Shown here piece by piece: positions 1-5,881 of a stretch of 11,517 bases of DNA. The position numbers and the translations under genes were made by a program. The stretch's first letter is position 1; every line of letters starts with the position of its first letter. This DNA is from 66-474 sp035249465 (GTDB taxonomy: Bacteria > Pseudomonadota > Gammaproteobacteria > Xanthomonadales > Rhodanobacteraceae), in contig DATFGL010000223.1 in NCBI GenBank assembly GCA_035249465.1, forward strand, positions 1 through 11,517, given 5' to 3'. Under the pieces are notes generated by a model. That model did no database searches, was not told the origin of the DNA, and saw nothing but the letters and a program-made list of their open reading frames with translations.

Positions 1-182
1 AAGGCACCGGAAAGATTGCCGCAGGCTTCCATGCGCGCCGCGTCGGCCTGTCCGGCCACCGCGTTCGCGTGCGCGCTGGAGGAAGGGTGCGGCTTCTCGG
101 TGGCGGCGGGTGATTGGCCCGCGCCGAATGCAAGCACGGGAAGGGCGGCGACCAGCGCGGCGACGAACAGTTGGCGATGCAT
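1..182 (-). CDS. Small exported protein, C-terminus cut off by window edge
   Basis: This is the N-terminal 60 codons of a minus-strand gene that runs off the left edge. The translation begins MHRQLFVAALVAALPVLAFG: a short basic N-terminus and a hydrophobic core, then a small-residue stretch (G-A-G-Q-S) as expected of a Sec signal peptide cleaved near residues 20-22. After that comes a low-complexity Ala/Ser/His/Pro segment and then an Ala-rich stretch containing one Cys at residue 54. The start at 182 is supported by a good GAGGAG ribosome-binding site at 188-193, five bases before the ATG. It lies 28 bp downstream of the DUF4177 gene on the same strand, so it is probably the fourth gene of the SPFH operon and would act in the periplasm or envelope. 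I do not recognise the family, and the missing C-terminus may hold the defining domain. Confidence 0.7.
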   Translation of the reverse strand, partial: MHRQLFVAALVAALPVLAFGAGQSPAATEKPHPSSSAHANAVAGQADAARMEACGNLSGA

Positions 183-210
183 GGCGACTCCTCTTCTTGC
201 GTGTGCAACG

Positions 211-402
211 TCAGGCTGGACGTTTCAGATAGAACACCGGCGAGGGTACACCGTAGCCCTCGACGACGTGCACCAGTTCCCAGCCGCCGCGACCGAGCTG
301 GTTCAGCTGGTCGGCGATTTCATCCGGATCGGGGCGAAGCTTGAAGAAGGTCGACGATTTGAAACGGACGACCTTGTAGATCCAGCGTGCTTCGGTATTC
401 AT
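211..402 (-). CDS. DUF4177 domain-containing small protein
   Basis: A 63-residue protein made up almost wholly of one DUF4177 domain. The N-terminal strand W-I-Y-K-V-V-R-F (residues 7-14), a helical middle (D-E-I-A-D-Q-L-N-Q-L-G), the G-G-W-E-L-V core (residues 39-44) and the C-terminal strand F-Y-L-K-R (57-61) are the family hallmarks. No catalytic residues are evident and the molecular function of DUF4177 is unknown. There is no signal peptide, so it should be cytoplasmic. An AGGAAA sequence lies about 11 bases before the ATG. The gene begins 15 bp after the RHH gene and ends 28 bp before the next gene, consistent with cotranscription. By inference it is an accessory of the SPFH/RHH operon, perhaps a small binding partner. 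Confidence 0.85.
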   Translation of the reverse strand: MNTEARWIYKVVRFKSSTFFKLRPDPDEIADQLNQLGRGGWELVHVVEGYGVPSPVFYLKRPA

Positions 403-417
403 GTCGATGTTTTCCTG

Positions 418-612
418 TCAGCCCGAATGGGAGCGGGAGGATTTCGCGTCGGCCTTGTTGCGCCCGGCCTTGCGCAGCGCATCGCGCAGCACGTATTCGA
501 TCTGCGCGTTGAGCGAACGCAGTTCGTCGTTCGACCATTTCTGCATGGCGTCGAGGACCTGCGCGCTGATGCGCAGCGGGTAGGCCTTCTTGCCGGATTG
601 CTCCGTGCTCAC
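418..612 (-). CDS. Arc-like ribbon-helix-helix DNA-binding protein
   Basis: A 64-residue basic protein. Residues 9-16 (K-A-Y-P-L-R-I-S) form the putative DNA-contacting beta-ribbon. Helix 1 spans about 17-27. A turn with N-D-E-L-R-S-L-N leads into helix 2 (A-Q-I-E-Y-V-L-R-D-A-L-R), the arrangement of Arc/MetJ-type repressors. The tail after residue 48 is Lys/Arg/Ser-rich and probably disordered. Such proteins dimerise and insert the two-stranded ribbon into the major groove of palindromic sites. The start is a GTG at 612, only three bases after the SPFH stop codon, so translation is probably coupled. The RHH fold suggests a transcriptional regulator, and the palindrome in the operon promoter (1512-1528) is the natural candidate target. 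No neighbouring gene looks like a toxin, so a toxin-antitoxin role is not supported. Confidence 0.83.
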   Translation of the reverse strand: MSTEQSGKKAYPLRISAQVLDAMQKWSNDELRSLNAQIEYVLRDALRKAGRNKADAKSSRSHSG

Positions 613-615
613 GCG

Positions 616-1485
616 TCAACCCTGGTACAGCGTGCCCGTGTTGAGCACCGGCTGGGTGCCGCGTTCGCCGCACAGCACCACCAGCAGGTTCGACACCATC
701 GCGGCGCGGCGTTCCTCATCCAGTTCCACGATGTGCTGCTGGCTCAACTGCTCCAGCGCCATCTGCACCATGCTGACCGCACCTTCGACGATCTTGGTGC
801 GCGCGGCGATGATCGCGCCTGCTTGCTGGCGTTGCAGCATGGCCTGTGCGATTTCCTGCGCGTAGGCGAGGTGGCTGATGCGCGCTTCCAGCACCTTGAC
901 GCCGGCCCTGCCGAGGCGTTCCTGGATCTGATCGCGCAGGTGCGCGGTGATCTCGTCGCCGTGGCTGCGCAAGCTGGGCTTGCCGTCCTCATGCGAATCG
1001 TAGGGATAGCTTTGCGCCATCTGGCGCAGCGCCGATTCACTCTGGATGTGCACGTAGTTTTCGTAGTCATCCACCTGGAACACGGCCTCGGCGGTGTCCA
1101 CGACCTGCCACACGATCACCGCGGCGATCTCGATGGGATTGCCGTCGGCGTCATTGACCTTGAGCTTGGACGATTCGAAGTTGCGCACGCGCAAACTGAC
1201 GGCGCGCTTGGTGAGGAACGGGTTGGTCCAGCGCAGGCCGGTTTCGCGCGCGGTGCCGGCATAGCGGCCGAACAGCAGCAGCACCATGCCCTGGTTCGGC
1301 TGTACCTGGAAAAAGCCCTTGCACAAAAAAACGACGATCACAAACACCACCACGCCCGTGGCAATGGCGGCGGGGATCTGGTTCGCGCCGCCATGGAAAA
1401 ACAGCGCGGCACTACCGACCAACACCAGCACGAACAGCACGGCGAGCGGAATGCCGGGCAACGAGGAAGCCTTGGTTTCATTCAT
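616..1485 (-). CDS. SPFH/Band 7 (stomatin/prohibitin-like) membrane protein
   Basis: A 289-residue integral membrane protein. Two hydrophobic segments (about residues 11-30 and 37-56) precede an SPFH/Band-7 domain from about residue 57 (F-F-Q-V-Q-P-N-Q-G-M-V) to about 220. Recognisable pieces are the G-L-R-W-T-N-P-F turn (83-90), the strand around V-N-D-A-D-G-N-P-I-E (110-119), and the helical A-L-R-Q-M and L-G-R-A-G-V-K-V-L-E-A-R segments. The C-terminal part (about 208-265) is Ala/Gln/Glu-rich and likely a coiled coil (E-I-A-Q-A-M-L-Q-R-Q-Q-A-G-A-I-I-A-A-R). SPFH proteins oligomerise on membranes and organise microdomains or regulate proteases. No NfeD or protease partner is visible here. 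It heads a minus-strand operon with RHH, DUF4177 and exported-protein genes. The start at 1485 has a GGGAGA sequence about six bases upstream. Family assignment is firm; the specific role is unknown. Confidence 0.92.
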   Translation of the reverse strand: MNETKASSLPGIPLAVLFVLVLVGSAALFFHGGANQIPAAIATGVVVFVIVVFLCKGFFQVQPNQGMVLLLFGRYAGTARETGLRWTNPFLTKRAVSLRVRNFESSKLKVNDADGNPIEIAAVIVWQVVDTAEAVFQVDDYENYVHIQSESALRQMAQSYPYDSHEDGKPSLRSHGDEITAHLRDQIQERLGRAGVKVLEARISHLAYAQEIAQAMLQRQQAGAIIAARTKIVEGAVSMVQMALEQLSQQHIVELDEERRAAMVSNLLVVLCGERGTQPVLNTGTLYQG

Positions 1486-1509
1486 GGGATTCTCCCGAGT
1501 GGTGAAATT

Positions 1510-1538
1510 ACGATATCATTTTGATATCAACATCGCAA
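1510..1538 (-). promoter_or_regulatory. Predicted sigma70-type promoter of the SPFH operon
   Basis: Reading the minus strand, TTGCGA (1538-1533) and TATCGT (1515-1510) are separated by exactly 17 bases. Each matches four of six bases of the -35 and -10 consensus. Transcription would start near 1502, giving a short leader before the ATG at 1485. The region is conspicuously AT-rich compared with the flanks, and a perfect palindrome overlaps the spacer and -10. Predicted by eye only. Confidence 0.45.
1512..1528. promoter_or_regulatory. Palindromic putative operator GATATCA-TTT-TGATATC
   Basis: Perfect inverted repeat with 7-bp arms and a 3-bp spacer, GATATCATTTTGATATC, embedded in otherwise GC-rich DNA. 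It occupies the spacer and -10 of the predicted SPFH promoter, where a bound dimer would block polymerase. The third gene-sized frame downstream in the operon order is an Arc-like RHH protein, a fold that binds such palindromes as a dimer or a pair of dimers. Autoregulation is therefore the simplest inference. The palindrome is read directly; the binder is not proven. Confidence 0.6.
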
Positions 1539-1550
1539 GCATGAACGATA

Positions 1551-1571
1551 CGGCCCGCACATGGCGGGCCG
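1551..1571. repeat. GC-rich perfect hairpin in the divergent intergenic region
   Basis: CGGCCCGC (1551-1558) and GCGGGCCG (1564-1571) are perfect complements around a 5-nt loop. The hairpin lies between the divergent SPFH operon and the glutamate-synthase-like gene. There is no following T-tract, so a rho-independent terminator is unlikely. It could be a barrier between the two promoters or a protein-binding site. Function unknown. Confidence 0.5.
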
Positions 1572-1640
1572 GGCGGGGCGGCACGTCGCAGGAGTTGCCG
1601 CCACTAGAATGAATCCCTGTCCGGGGTTTTGGAGTACCGA

Positions 1641-3149
1641 ATGAACGCCACCGTCACGCCGGGCTGGACACTGATTGCAACCGAGATCCTGGCATCGATC
1701 GTCCTGCTGCTGTTGCTGCTTCTGCTGGCGGTGGCGGCCGCGCTGTTCGTCTACGACCGCCTGCAGACCCGCAACGCGATCCTGCGCAACTTCCCGGTCA
1801 TCGGGCACACGCGCAAGGGGCTGCAGCATGTCGGCGTGTTTTTCCGGCGCTATTTCTCGGCGGCCGATCGCGAGGAATTGCCGTTCAACCGTGCCGAGCG
1901 TCAGTGGGTGCATCGCGCGTCGGTGAATTCCGACAACACCCGCGCTTTCGGTTCGACCCGCGACCTGCGCGTCGAGGGCGTGCCGTTTTTCGTGAACGCG
2001 CCGTTTCCCGGCCTCGGCGAGGAATCCGTCGATCCCGCGCCACTGGTGATCGGCCCGTTTGCGCGGAAACCTTACCCGCACGCGGCGTTCTTCAATATTT
2101 CCGCAATGAGCTTCGGCGCGTTGTCGGCGCCCGCGGTGCGCGCGCTTTCCCGCGGTGCCGCAAAGGCCGGCATTTGGCTGGATACGGGCGAGGGCGGCCT
2201 GGCGCCGCACCACCTCGAAGGCGGGTGCGACATCGTGTTCGAAATCGGTACGGCCAAGTACGGCGTGCGCACGGGGGACGGCAGGTTGGACGACGACAAG
2301 CTGCGCGCAGTCTGCGTGCATCCCGAAGTGAAGATGGTCAGCGTCAAGTTGTCGCAAGGCGCGAAGCCAGGCCTCGGCGGCCTGCTTCCCGGCGCGAAAG
2401 TGACGCCGGAAATCGCACTGATCCGCGGCATCCCGGTGGGTGGGGATTCGGTCAGCCCCAACCGTCACCCCGAGGTCAGCAACGTGTCGGAACTGCTCGA
2501 TTTCATCGAGCACGTGCGCGAGGTCGGCGGCCTGCCGGTCGGTTTCAAGGCGGTGCTGGGCGGCATCGAATGGATCCGCGACCTGTGCATGGAAGTACAC
2601 CGGCGTGGCCTGGCAAGCGCGCCCGATTTCATCGTCGTGGATGGTTCCGAAGGCGGCACCGGCGCGTCGCCCCAGACGCTGATGGAAGGCATGGGGCTGC
2701 CGCTGCGCGAGTCGCTGCCGCTGCTGGTCGATACGCTGGTCGAGCAGGGCCTGCGCGAGCGCATCCGCGTGATCTGCGCCGGCAAGTGCATCACCGCGTA
2801 TGAAGTCGCTTGGGCGCTGGCGATGGGTGCGGATTTCGTCAATTCGGCGCGCGGTTTCATGTTCGCGCTGGGCTGCATCCAGGCCATGCGTTGCAACGAA
2901 AACACCTGTCCGACCGGCATCACCACCCAGGACCCACGCCTGCAGCGCGGACTGGTGGTGATGGACAAGGCGGAACGCGTGGCCAACTACGCGCGCAATT
3001 TGATGCGCGAAGTCGGCATCATCGCGCACAGTTGCGGGGTCAACGATCCGCGCGAATTGCGCCGGCGCCATTGCCGCGTGGTGGTGGACGACGGCCTGTC
3101 GCGATCGCTGGAGCGGCTGCACCCGTACCCGGTTCAACCCAAGGTTTGA
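1641..3149 (+). CDS. FMN-binding glutamate synthase-family protein, membrane-anchored
   Basis: A 502-residue protein homologous to the FMN-binding synthase domain of GltB (COG0069 family), without the amidotransferase domain or GltD partner. Residues 10-37 form one strongly hydrophobic anchor with a Leu run, so the enzyme domain should sit at the inner membrane. Family landmarks are N-I-S-A-M-S-F-G-A-L-S (152-162), G-E-G-G-L (183-187), K-L-S-Q-G-A-K-P-G-L-G-G (236-247), V-D-G-S-E-G-G-T-G-A-S-P (333-344) and a 3Fe-4S motif C-x5-C-x4-C at Cys412, Cys418 and Cys423 (N-T-C-P-T-G-I-T-T-Q). The physiological substrate of such stand-alone proteins is not settled; amino-acid or electron-transfer chemistry is likely. 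I chose ATG 1641 over an in-frame TTG at 1629 because GGAG lies at 1631-1634. A TAGAAT sequence at 1605-1610 is a possible -10, but no good -35 is visible. The gene is divergent from the SPFH operon and its 3' end overlaps bpt. Confidence 0.92.
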   Translation: MNATVTPGWTLIATEILASIVLLLLLLLLAVAAALFVYDRLQTRNAILRNFPVIGHTRKGLQHVGVFFRRYFSAADREELPFNRAERQWVHRASVNSDNTRAFGSTRDLRVEGVPFFVNAPFPGLGEESVDPAPLVIGPFARKPYPHAAFFNISAMSFGALSAPAVRALSRGAAKAGIWLDTGEGGLAPHHLEGGCDIVFEIGTAKYGVRTGDGRLDDDKLRAVCVHPEVKMVSVKLSQGAKPGLGGLLPGAKVTPEIALIRGIPVGGDSVSPNRHPEVSNVSELLDFIEHVREVGGLPVGFKAVLGGIEWIRDLCMEVHRRGLASAPDFIVVDGSEGGTGASPQTLMEGMGLPLRESLPLLVDTLVEQGLRERIRVICAGKCITAYEVAWALAMGADFVNSARGFMFALGCIQAMRCNENTCPTGITTQDPRLQRGLVVMDKAERVANYARNLMREVGIIAHSCGVNDPRELRRRHCRVVVDDGLSRSLERLHPYPVQPKV

Positions 3150-3868
3150 TGCGCACGCTCGCCGGGCGCGCGCCAGCCATCCGCACCGAGTACCTGCAGG
3201 CCGCGGAAGCGGGCCTTGTAGCCCATTTTCGGATGGCCCGCGATCCAGTAACCGAGGTACAGGTGCGGCAACGCGCGTGCGCGCGCGAGTTCGACCTGGC
3301 GCAGGATCGCATAGGTGCCGAGCCCGCGCCGGGGCAGTTCGGGTTCGAAGAAGGTGTACACCGCGGACAGCCCGGTTTCGCACACATCGGTCACCGCCAC
3401 CGCCAGCAGCCGCCCGGCAAGGCGGAATTCGAGGAACACCGTCGGGCTCCACGGCGAGGCGAGGAAGTGCGAAAAGTCCTCGTCGCTGGCATCGTCCATG
3501 CCGCCGCCGGGATGGCGCGCTCGCAGGTAGCGCGCGTACAGATCGTGCCGTTCATCGTTCAGGCCGGGCTCGCATTCGGCCAGTTCGAGATCGCCGTTGG
3601 CGGCGATGCAGCGGCGCAGGCTGCGATCCGGGGTGAAGGCCGCGACGTCGATGCGGCAGGGCTCGCAAGCGTGGCAGCGCGGGCAATGCGGATGGTAAAC
3701 GTGGCCGCCGGCCCGGCGAAAACCGCGCGCCAATGAAAGCGCATAAAGCTTGGGAAGGTTCGGCGCGGCCGGATCCAATACCAGGTTCTGCGCGGTGCGC
3801 GCGGGGAAATAGCCGCACGCGTGCGGCAGGGTCTGGAACAGTCGGACGCGTTCGCTGCGCAGGGTCAT
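3134..3868 (-). CDS. bpt: Aspartate/glutamate leucyltransferase (Bpt)
   Basis: A 244-residue aminoacyl-tRNA-protein transferase of the arginyltransferase-like Bpt family. It moves leucine from Leu-tRNA onto proteins starting with Asp or Glu, marking them for ClpS/ClpAP (N-degron pathway, cytoplasm). The N-terminal domain has C-G-Y-F-P-A-R-T-A-Q-N (18-28) and a Cys cluster C-P-R-C-H-A-C-E-P-C-R-I-D-V with Cys62, 65, 68 and 71. The C-terminal GNAT-like domain has L-S-A-V-Y-T-F-F-E-P, R-G-L-G-T-Y-A-I-L and the signature L-Y-L-G-Y-W-I-x5-K-M-x-Y-K-x2-F-R. Length is typical for the family. It starts 7 bp after the DUF2007-like gene, so the two are likely cotranscribed. Its last 16 bp overlap the converging glutamate-synthase-like gene. 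All family residues looked for are present. Confidence 0.95.
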   Translation of the reverse strand: MTLRSERVRLFQTLPHACGYFPARTAQNLVLDPAAPNLPKLYALSLARGFRRAGGHVYHPHCPRCHACEPCRIDVAAFTPDRSLRRCIAANGDLELAECEPGLNDERHDLYARYLRARHPGGGMDDASDEDFSHFLASPWSPTVFLEFRLAGRLLAVAVTDVCETGLSAVYTFFEPELPRRGLGTYAILRQVELARARALPHLYLGYWIAGHPKMGYKARFRGLQVLGADGWRAPGERAHQTLG

Positions 3869-3875
3869 CGCGGAA

Positions 3876-4268
3876 TCACCAGACGGAAATCAGTTTCGCT
3901 CCGTAAATCGCGACCGCGATGGCCACCGCCACCAGGACCGCGGTGCGCACGCGCGCGGCGATGCCGGCCGGGCTGCGTCCGCCATTCTTCTGGAAACGGT
4001 AGGCGGCCAGTTCCTCGGCATAACGCGTCACCGGCTCGATGCCGATCTCGCGCATCAATTGGCGCGCCCGGGTGTGGTCGCCGGCATGTTTCACCCACAC
4101 CGCCGGCCAGTCGTCGCTGTGACCGGGCCGCGCATAGGAAAACTGCTTGTAGCTCTTGCTGTCGTAGGCACGCCGGTTGGTCACCTTGGTGGCGATGCCG
4201 TGTTCGGCCATCACCGCGACCAGGCGCTCGACGTTTTCGATCCGGGGGGAAGAGTAGATGCGGCGCAT
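3876..4268 (-). CDS. DUF2007-like small membrane protein
   Basis: A 130-residue protein. The N-terminal part (M-R-R-I-Y-S-S-P, then a helix and G-I-A-T-K-V-T-N-R-R-A) resembles DUF2007-type putative signal-transducing domains. A conserved-looking P-A-V-W-V-K strand follows at 55-60. Residues 107-127 form one C-terminal transmembrane helix, so it is probably a tail-anchored cytoplasmic domain. Similar proteins in xanthomonads have been labelled 'pathogenicity-like', a name with no demonstrated mechanism behind it. It sits 7 bp upstream of bpt and 53 bp downstream of tesB. There is no Shine-Dalgarno sequence before ATG 4268, and a candidate promoter at 4275-4302 would put the transcript start at about the start codon. 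Function unknown. Confidence 0.75.
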   Translation of the reverse strand: MRRIYSSPRIENVERLVAVMAEHGIATKVTNRRAYDSKSYKQFSYARPGHSDDWPAVWVKHAGDHTRARQLMREIGIEPVTRYAEELAAYRFQKNGGRSPAGIAARVRTAVLVAVAIAVAIYGAKLISVW

Positions 4269-4274
4269 GGCGCC

Positions 4275-4302
4275 AGTTTACGACAGCCCGGGGCCGTTGC
4301 AA
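4275..4302 (-). promoter_or_regulatory. Candidate promoter for DUF2007-like gene and bpt
   Basis: On the minus strand, TTGCAA (4302-4297) and TAAACT (4280-4275) are separated by 16 bases, each with four of six consensus matches. The predicted transcription start falls at about 4268, on the ATG itself, and no Shine-Dalgarno sequence precedes that ATG. A leaderless transcript is therefore possible. Prediction by eye; weak boxes. Confidence 0.35.
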
Positions 4303-4321
4303 TCCGGGGCTTGACTGCGTT

Positions 4322-5191
4322 TCAGCCTGTATTTCTCAGGCGCAGCAAACCTTCCTGTGCCGTCGAAGCAACCAGCTTGCCGGACAGGTCGAACATCTGC
4401 CCGCGCACCAACCCGCGCGCGCCCTGTGCCGTCGGGCTTTCGCAGGCGTACAGCAGCCAGTCGTCCACGCGGAATGGCCGATGGAACCACAAGGCGTGGT
4501 CGAGGCTAGCCATCTGCAGGTTGGGTGTCAGATAGGAAACACCGTGCGGCAGCAGCGCGGTGCCGATCAGGTGGTAATCGGATGCATACGCCAGCAGCGC
4601 ACGGTGCTGCGCGGGCGTCGCGTCGATCTTCTGCGCCAGCCGAAACCAGATGTGCTGCCAAGGCGGGCGCTTGACCGGGTGCAGCTCATCGCGCGGCCAT
4701 ACGAAACGGTATTCGAACGGGCCATCGGTGGACAGCCAGCGCTGCAGCTTGGGCGGCAATTTGTCGAGTTCGGCCCGGGGCAGCGACTTGGCCGGCTCGA
4801 GGTCGTCGGGTTTCGGCACGTCGGGCATGCTGGTCTGGTGCTCGAAACCGTCCTCGACCACCTGGAACGACACCGCGCAATTCAGGATGGGCTTGCCGTG
4901 CTGGATCGCCTCGACGCGGCGCACGGAAAAGCTGTGTCCGTCGCGGGCGCGGTTGACGCGATAGACGATCGGCGCCTCGACGTCGCCCGCGCGCAGGAAG
5001 TACGCGTGCAGCGAGTGCGCGGGGCGCACCGCATCGACCGTCTGCTGCGCCGCCGACAAGGCTTGGCCCAGGACCTGGCCGCCGAAAACGTAACGGGTGC
5101 CGATGTCGCGGCTCTGGCCGCGGAACAGGTTGTCTTCCAGGCGTTCCAGTTGCAGCAGTTCGATCAGTTCGTGGACGTGCGGCTGGGTCAT
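4322..5191 (-). CDS. tesB: Acyl-CoA thioesterase II (TesB)
   Basis: A 289-residue double hot-dog thioesterase that hydrolyses medium- and long-chain acyl-CoA to free fatty acid and CoA in the cytoplasm. Family motifs include F-G-G-Q-V-L-G-Q-A (36-44), H-S-L-H-A-Y-F-L-R-A-G-D (59-70) and L-D-H-A-L-W-F-H-R-P-F (230-240). The catalytic set of E. coli TesB (Asp204, Thr228, Gln278) corresponds here to Asp205, Ser229 (Ser instead of Thr) and Gln279 in S-T-A-Q-E-G. Length matches the 286-residue E. coli enzyme. A longer in-frame start at 5287 exists, but it adds 32 residues with no family similarity and would overlap the amidase gene, so ATG 5191 is preferred. No Shine-Dalgarno sequence is obvious. 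A perfect TATAAT lies 32 bases upstream, overlapping the amidase stop. Confidence 0.94.
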   Translation of the reverse strand: MTQPHVHELIELLQLERLEDNLFRGQSRDIGTRYVFGGQVLGQALSAAQQTVDAVRPAHSLHAYFLRAGDVEAPIVYRVNRARDGHSFSVRRVEAIQHGKPILNCAVSFQVVEDGFEHQTSMPDVPKPDDLEPAKSLPRAELDKLPPKLQRWLSTDGPFEYRFVWPRDELHPVKRPPWQHIWFRLAQKIDATPAQHRALLAYASDYHLIGTALLPHGVSYLTPNLQMASLDHALWFHRPFRVDDWLLYACESPTAQGARGLVRGQMFDLSGKLVASTAQEGLLRLRNTG

Positions 5192-5222
5192 GGCGGGTGT
5201 GGCGTATGCAAAAAGACGCGGA

Positions 5223-5228
5223 ATTATA
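5223..5228 (-). promoter_or_regulatory. Consensus TATAAT -10 box upstream of tesB
   Basis: A perfect TATAAT on the minus strand overlaps the amidase stop codon (5224-5226) and would start transcription near 5216, about 25 bases before tesB. No convincing -35 is seen; CTGGGA at a 16-base spacing is poor. In GC-rich DNA an exact -10 match is uncommon, so tesB may have its own promoter as well as read-through from the amidase gene. Confidence 0.3.
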
Positions 5229-5802
5229 GCTGCGCCGCCACGTGTCCCAGCCTGCGCAAACCGCATGTCCCCATCACCAGCTGCCACGGAAACAGCGGGC
5301 CGGGGTCGAGTTTGCGCCGCACCTGGCGTGCTGGATCGTCGCTGGCGGCGACCAGGCCGGTGTCGAGGTCTTCATGGCCTGCGATGGATCGGAGATTGGG
5401 CAAGGTGTCGCGCAGGCGCGCGATCAGTGCCAGCAACGCATCGATCTGCACCGGGGGATAGGGTTCACTCATGGTTTGCCGGCGCGAGGCAAGCCAGTCC
5501 GGATAGCGGCCGGTGTTGACCAGTTCGACGCCCATGGCATGTTCGTTGTGGCCGCGCACGTGGTGCGCCACGCGGTCGTCGGGCACGTAGCGATACACGC
5601 CGCCGTCGCGATCGACGTAGTAGTGCCCGCTGTTGCCGGTGCCGCTCGGGTGCACGATGCGTTCGCCATACTCGCGCGCCGTTGCCAGGTCGGGCAGTTC
5701 GGTGCAGTGGATCACGACGAGATCGATATTCGCCGGGTCGCGCAATTCGAGCCTGGCGACGTAGGGCAGCGGTTGGTCGTGGATCACCGGTGGGTGTTTC
5801 AT
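5224..5802 (-). CDS. AmpD-like N-acetylmuramoyl-L-alanine amidase (Amidase_2)
   Basis: A 192-residue zinc amidase of the Amidase_2/PGRP type that cleaves the bond between N-acetylmuramic acid and L-alanine in peptidoglycan or muropeptides. Expected zinc ligands are His32 (L-V-V-I-H-C-T-E), His143 (A-G-H-E-D) and Asp166 (K-L-D-P-G-P). Glu93 (M-G-V-E-L-V-N-T-G) and the central S-G-H-Y-Y-V-D-R-D-G strand (58-67) also fit. There is no signal peptide at the chosen start, so it is probably cytoplasmic and used in cell-wall recycling like AmpD. ATG 5802 was chosen because the longer frame to 5982 runs across the divergent hydrolase gene and adds no family residues. No clear ribosome-binding site is seen. 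It heads the minus-strand run amidase-tesB-DUF2007-bpt. Orthology to ampD itself is uncertain. Confidence 0.88.
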   Translation of the reverse strand: MKHPPVIHDQPLPYVARLELRDPANIDLVVIHCTELPDLATAREYGERIVHPSGTGNSGHYYVDRDGGVYRYVPDDRVAHHVRGHNEHAMGVELVNTGRYPDWLASRRQTMSEPYPPVQIDALLALIARLRDTLPNLRSIAGHEDLDTGLVAASDDPARQVRRKLDPGPLFPWQLVMGTCGLRRLGHVAAQL

Positions 5803-5881
5803 CGCGAAAGTGTTGCACGAAATCGGCGGCGTGACAGTGGTGCCTGCTACGCTTCCCGGATTCAATTGCCCTGTCGCAACG

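Noticed and set aside
418..1485. RHH plus neighbour as a toxin-antitoxin pair
   Set aside because: The adjacent gene is an SPFH membrane protein and the other neighbour is DUF4177; neither resembles a toxin fold, so autoregulation is the simpler reading.
16..1524. 502-codon plus-strand frame spanning the whole SPFH operon
   Set aside because: Exact antisense register of the SPFH, RHH and DUF4177 genes, all of which share one frame. Those three have clear family motifs; this frame has none.
1527..3452. 641-codon open frame on the minus strand
   Set aside because: Codon-register antisense of the glutamate-synthase-like gene, running on into the bpt region in a non-bpt frame; composition typical of an antisense artefact.
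3821..5461. 546-codon plus-strand frame over bpt, DUF2007, tesB and the amidase
   Set aside because: Covers parts of four well-supported minus-strand genes; no recognisable domain; biased composition.
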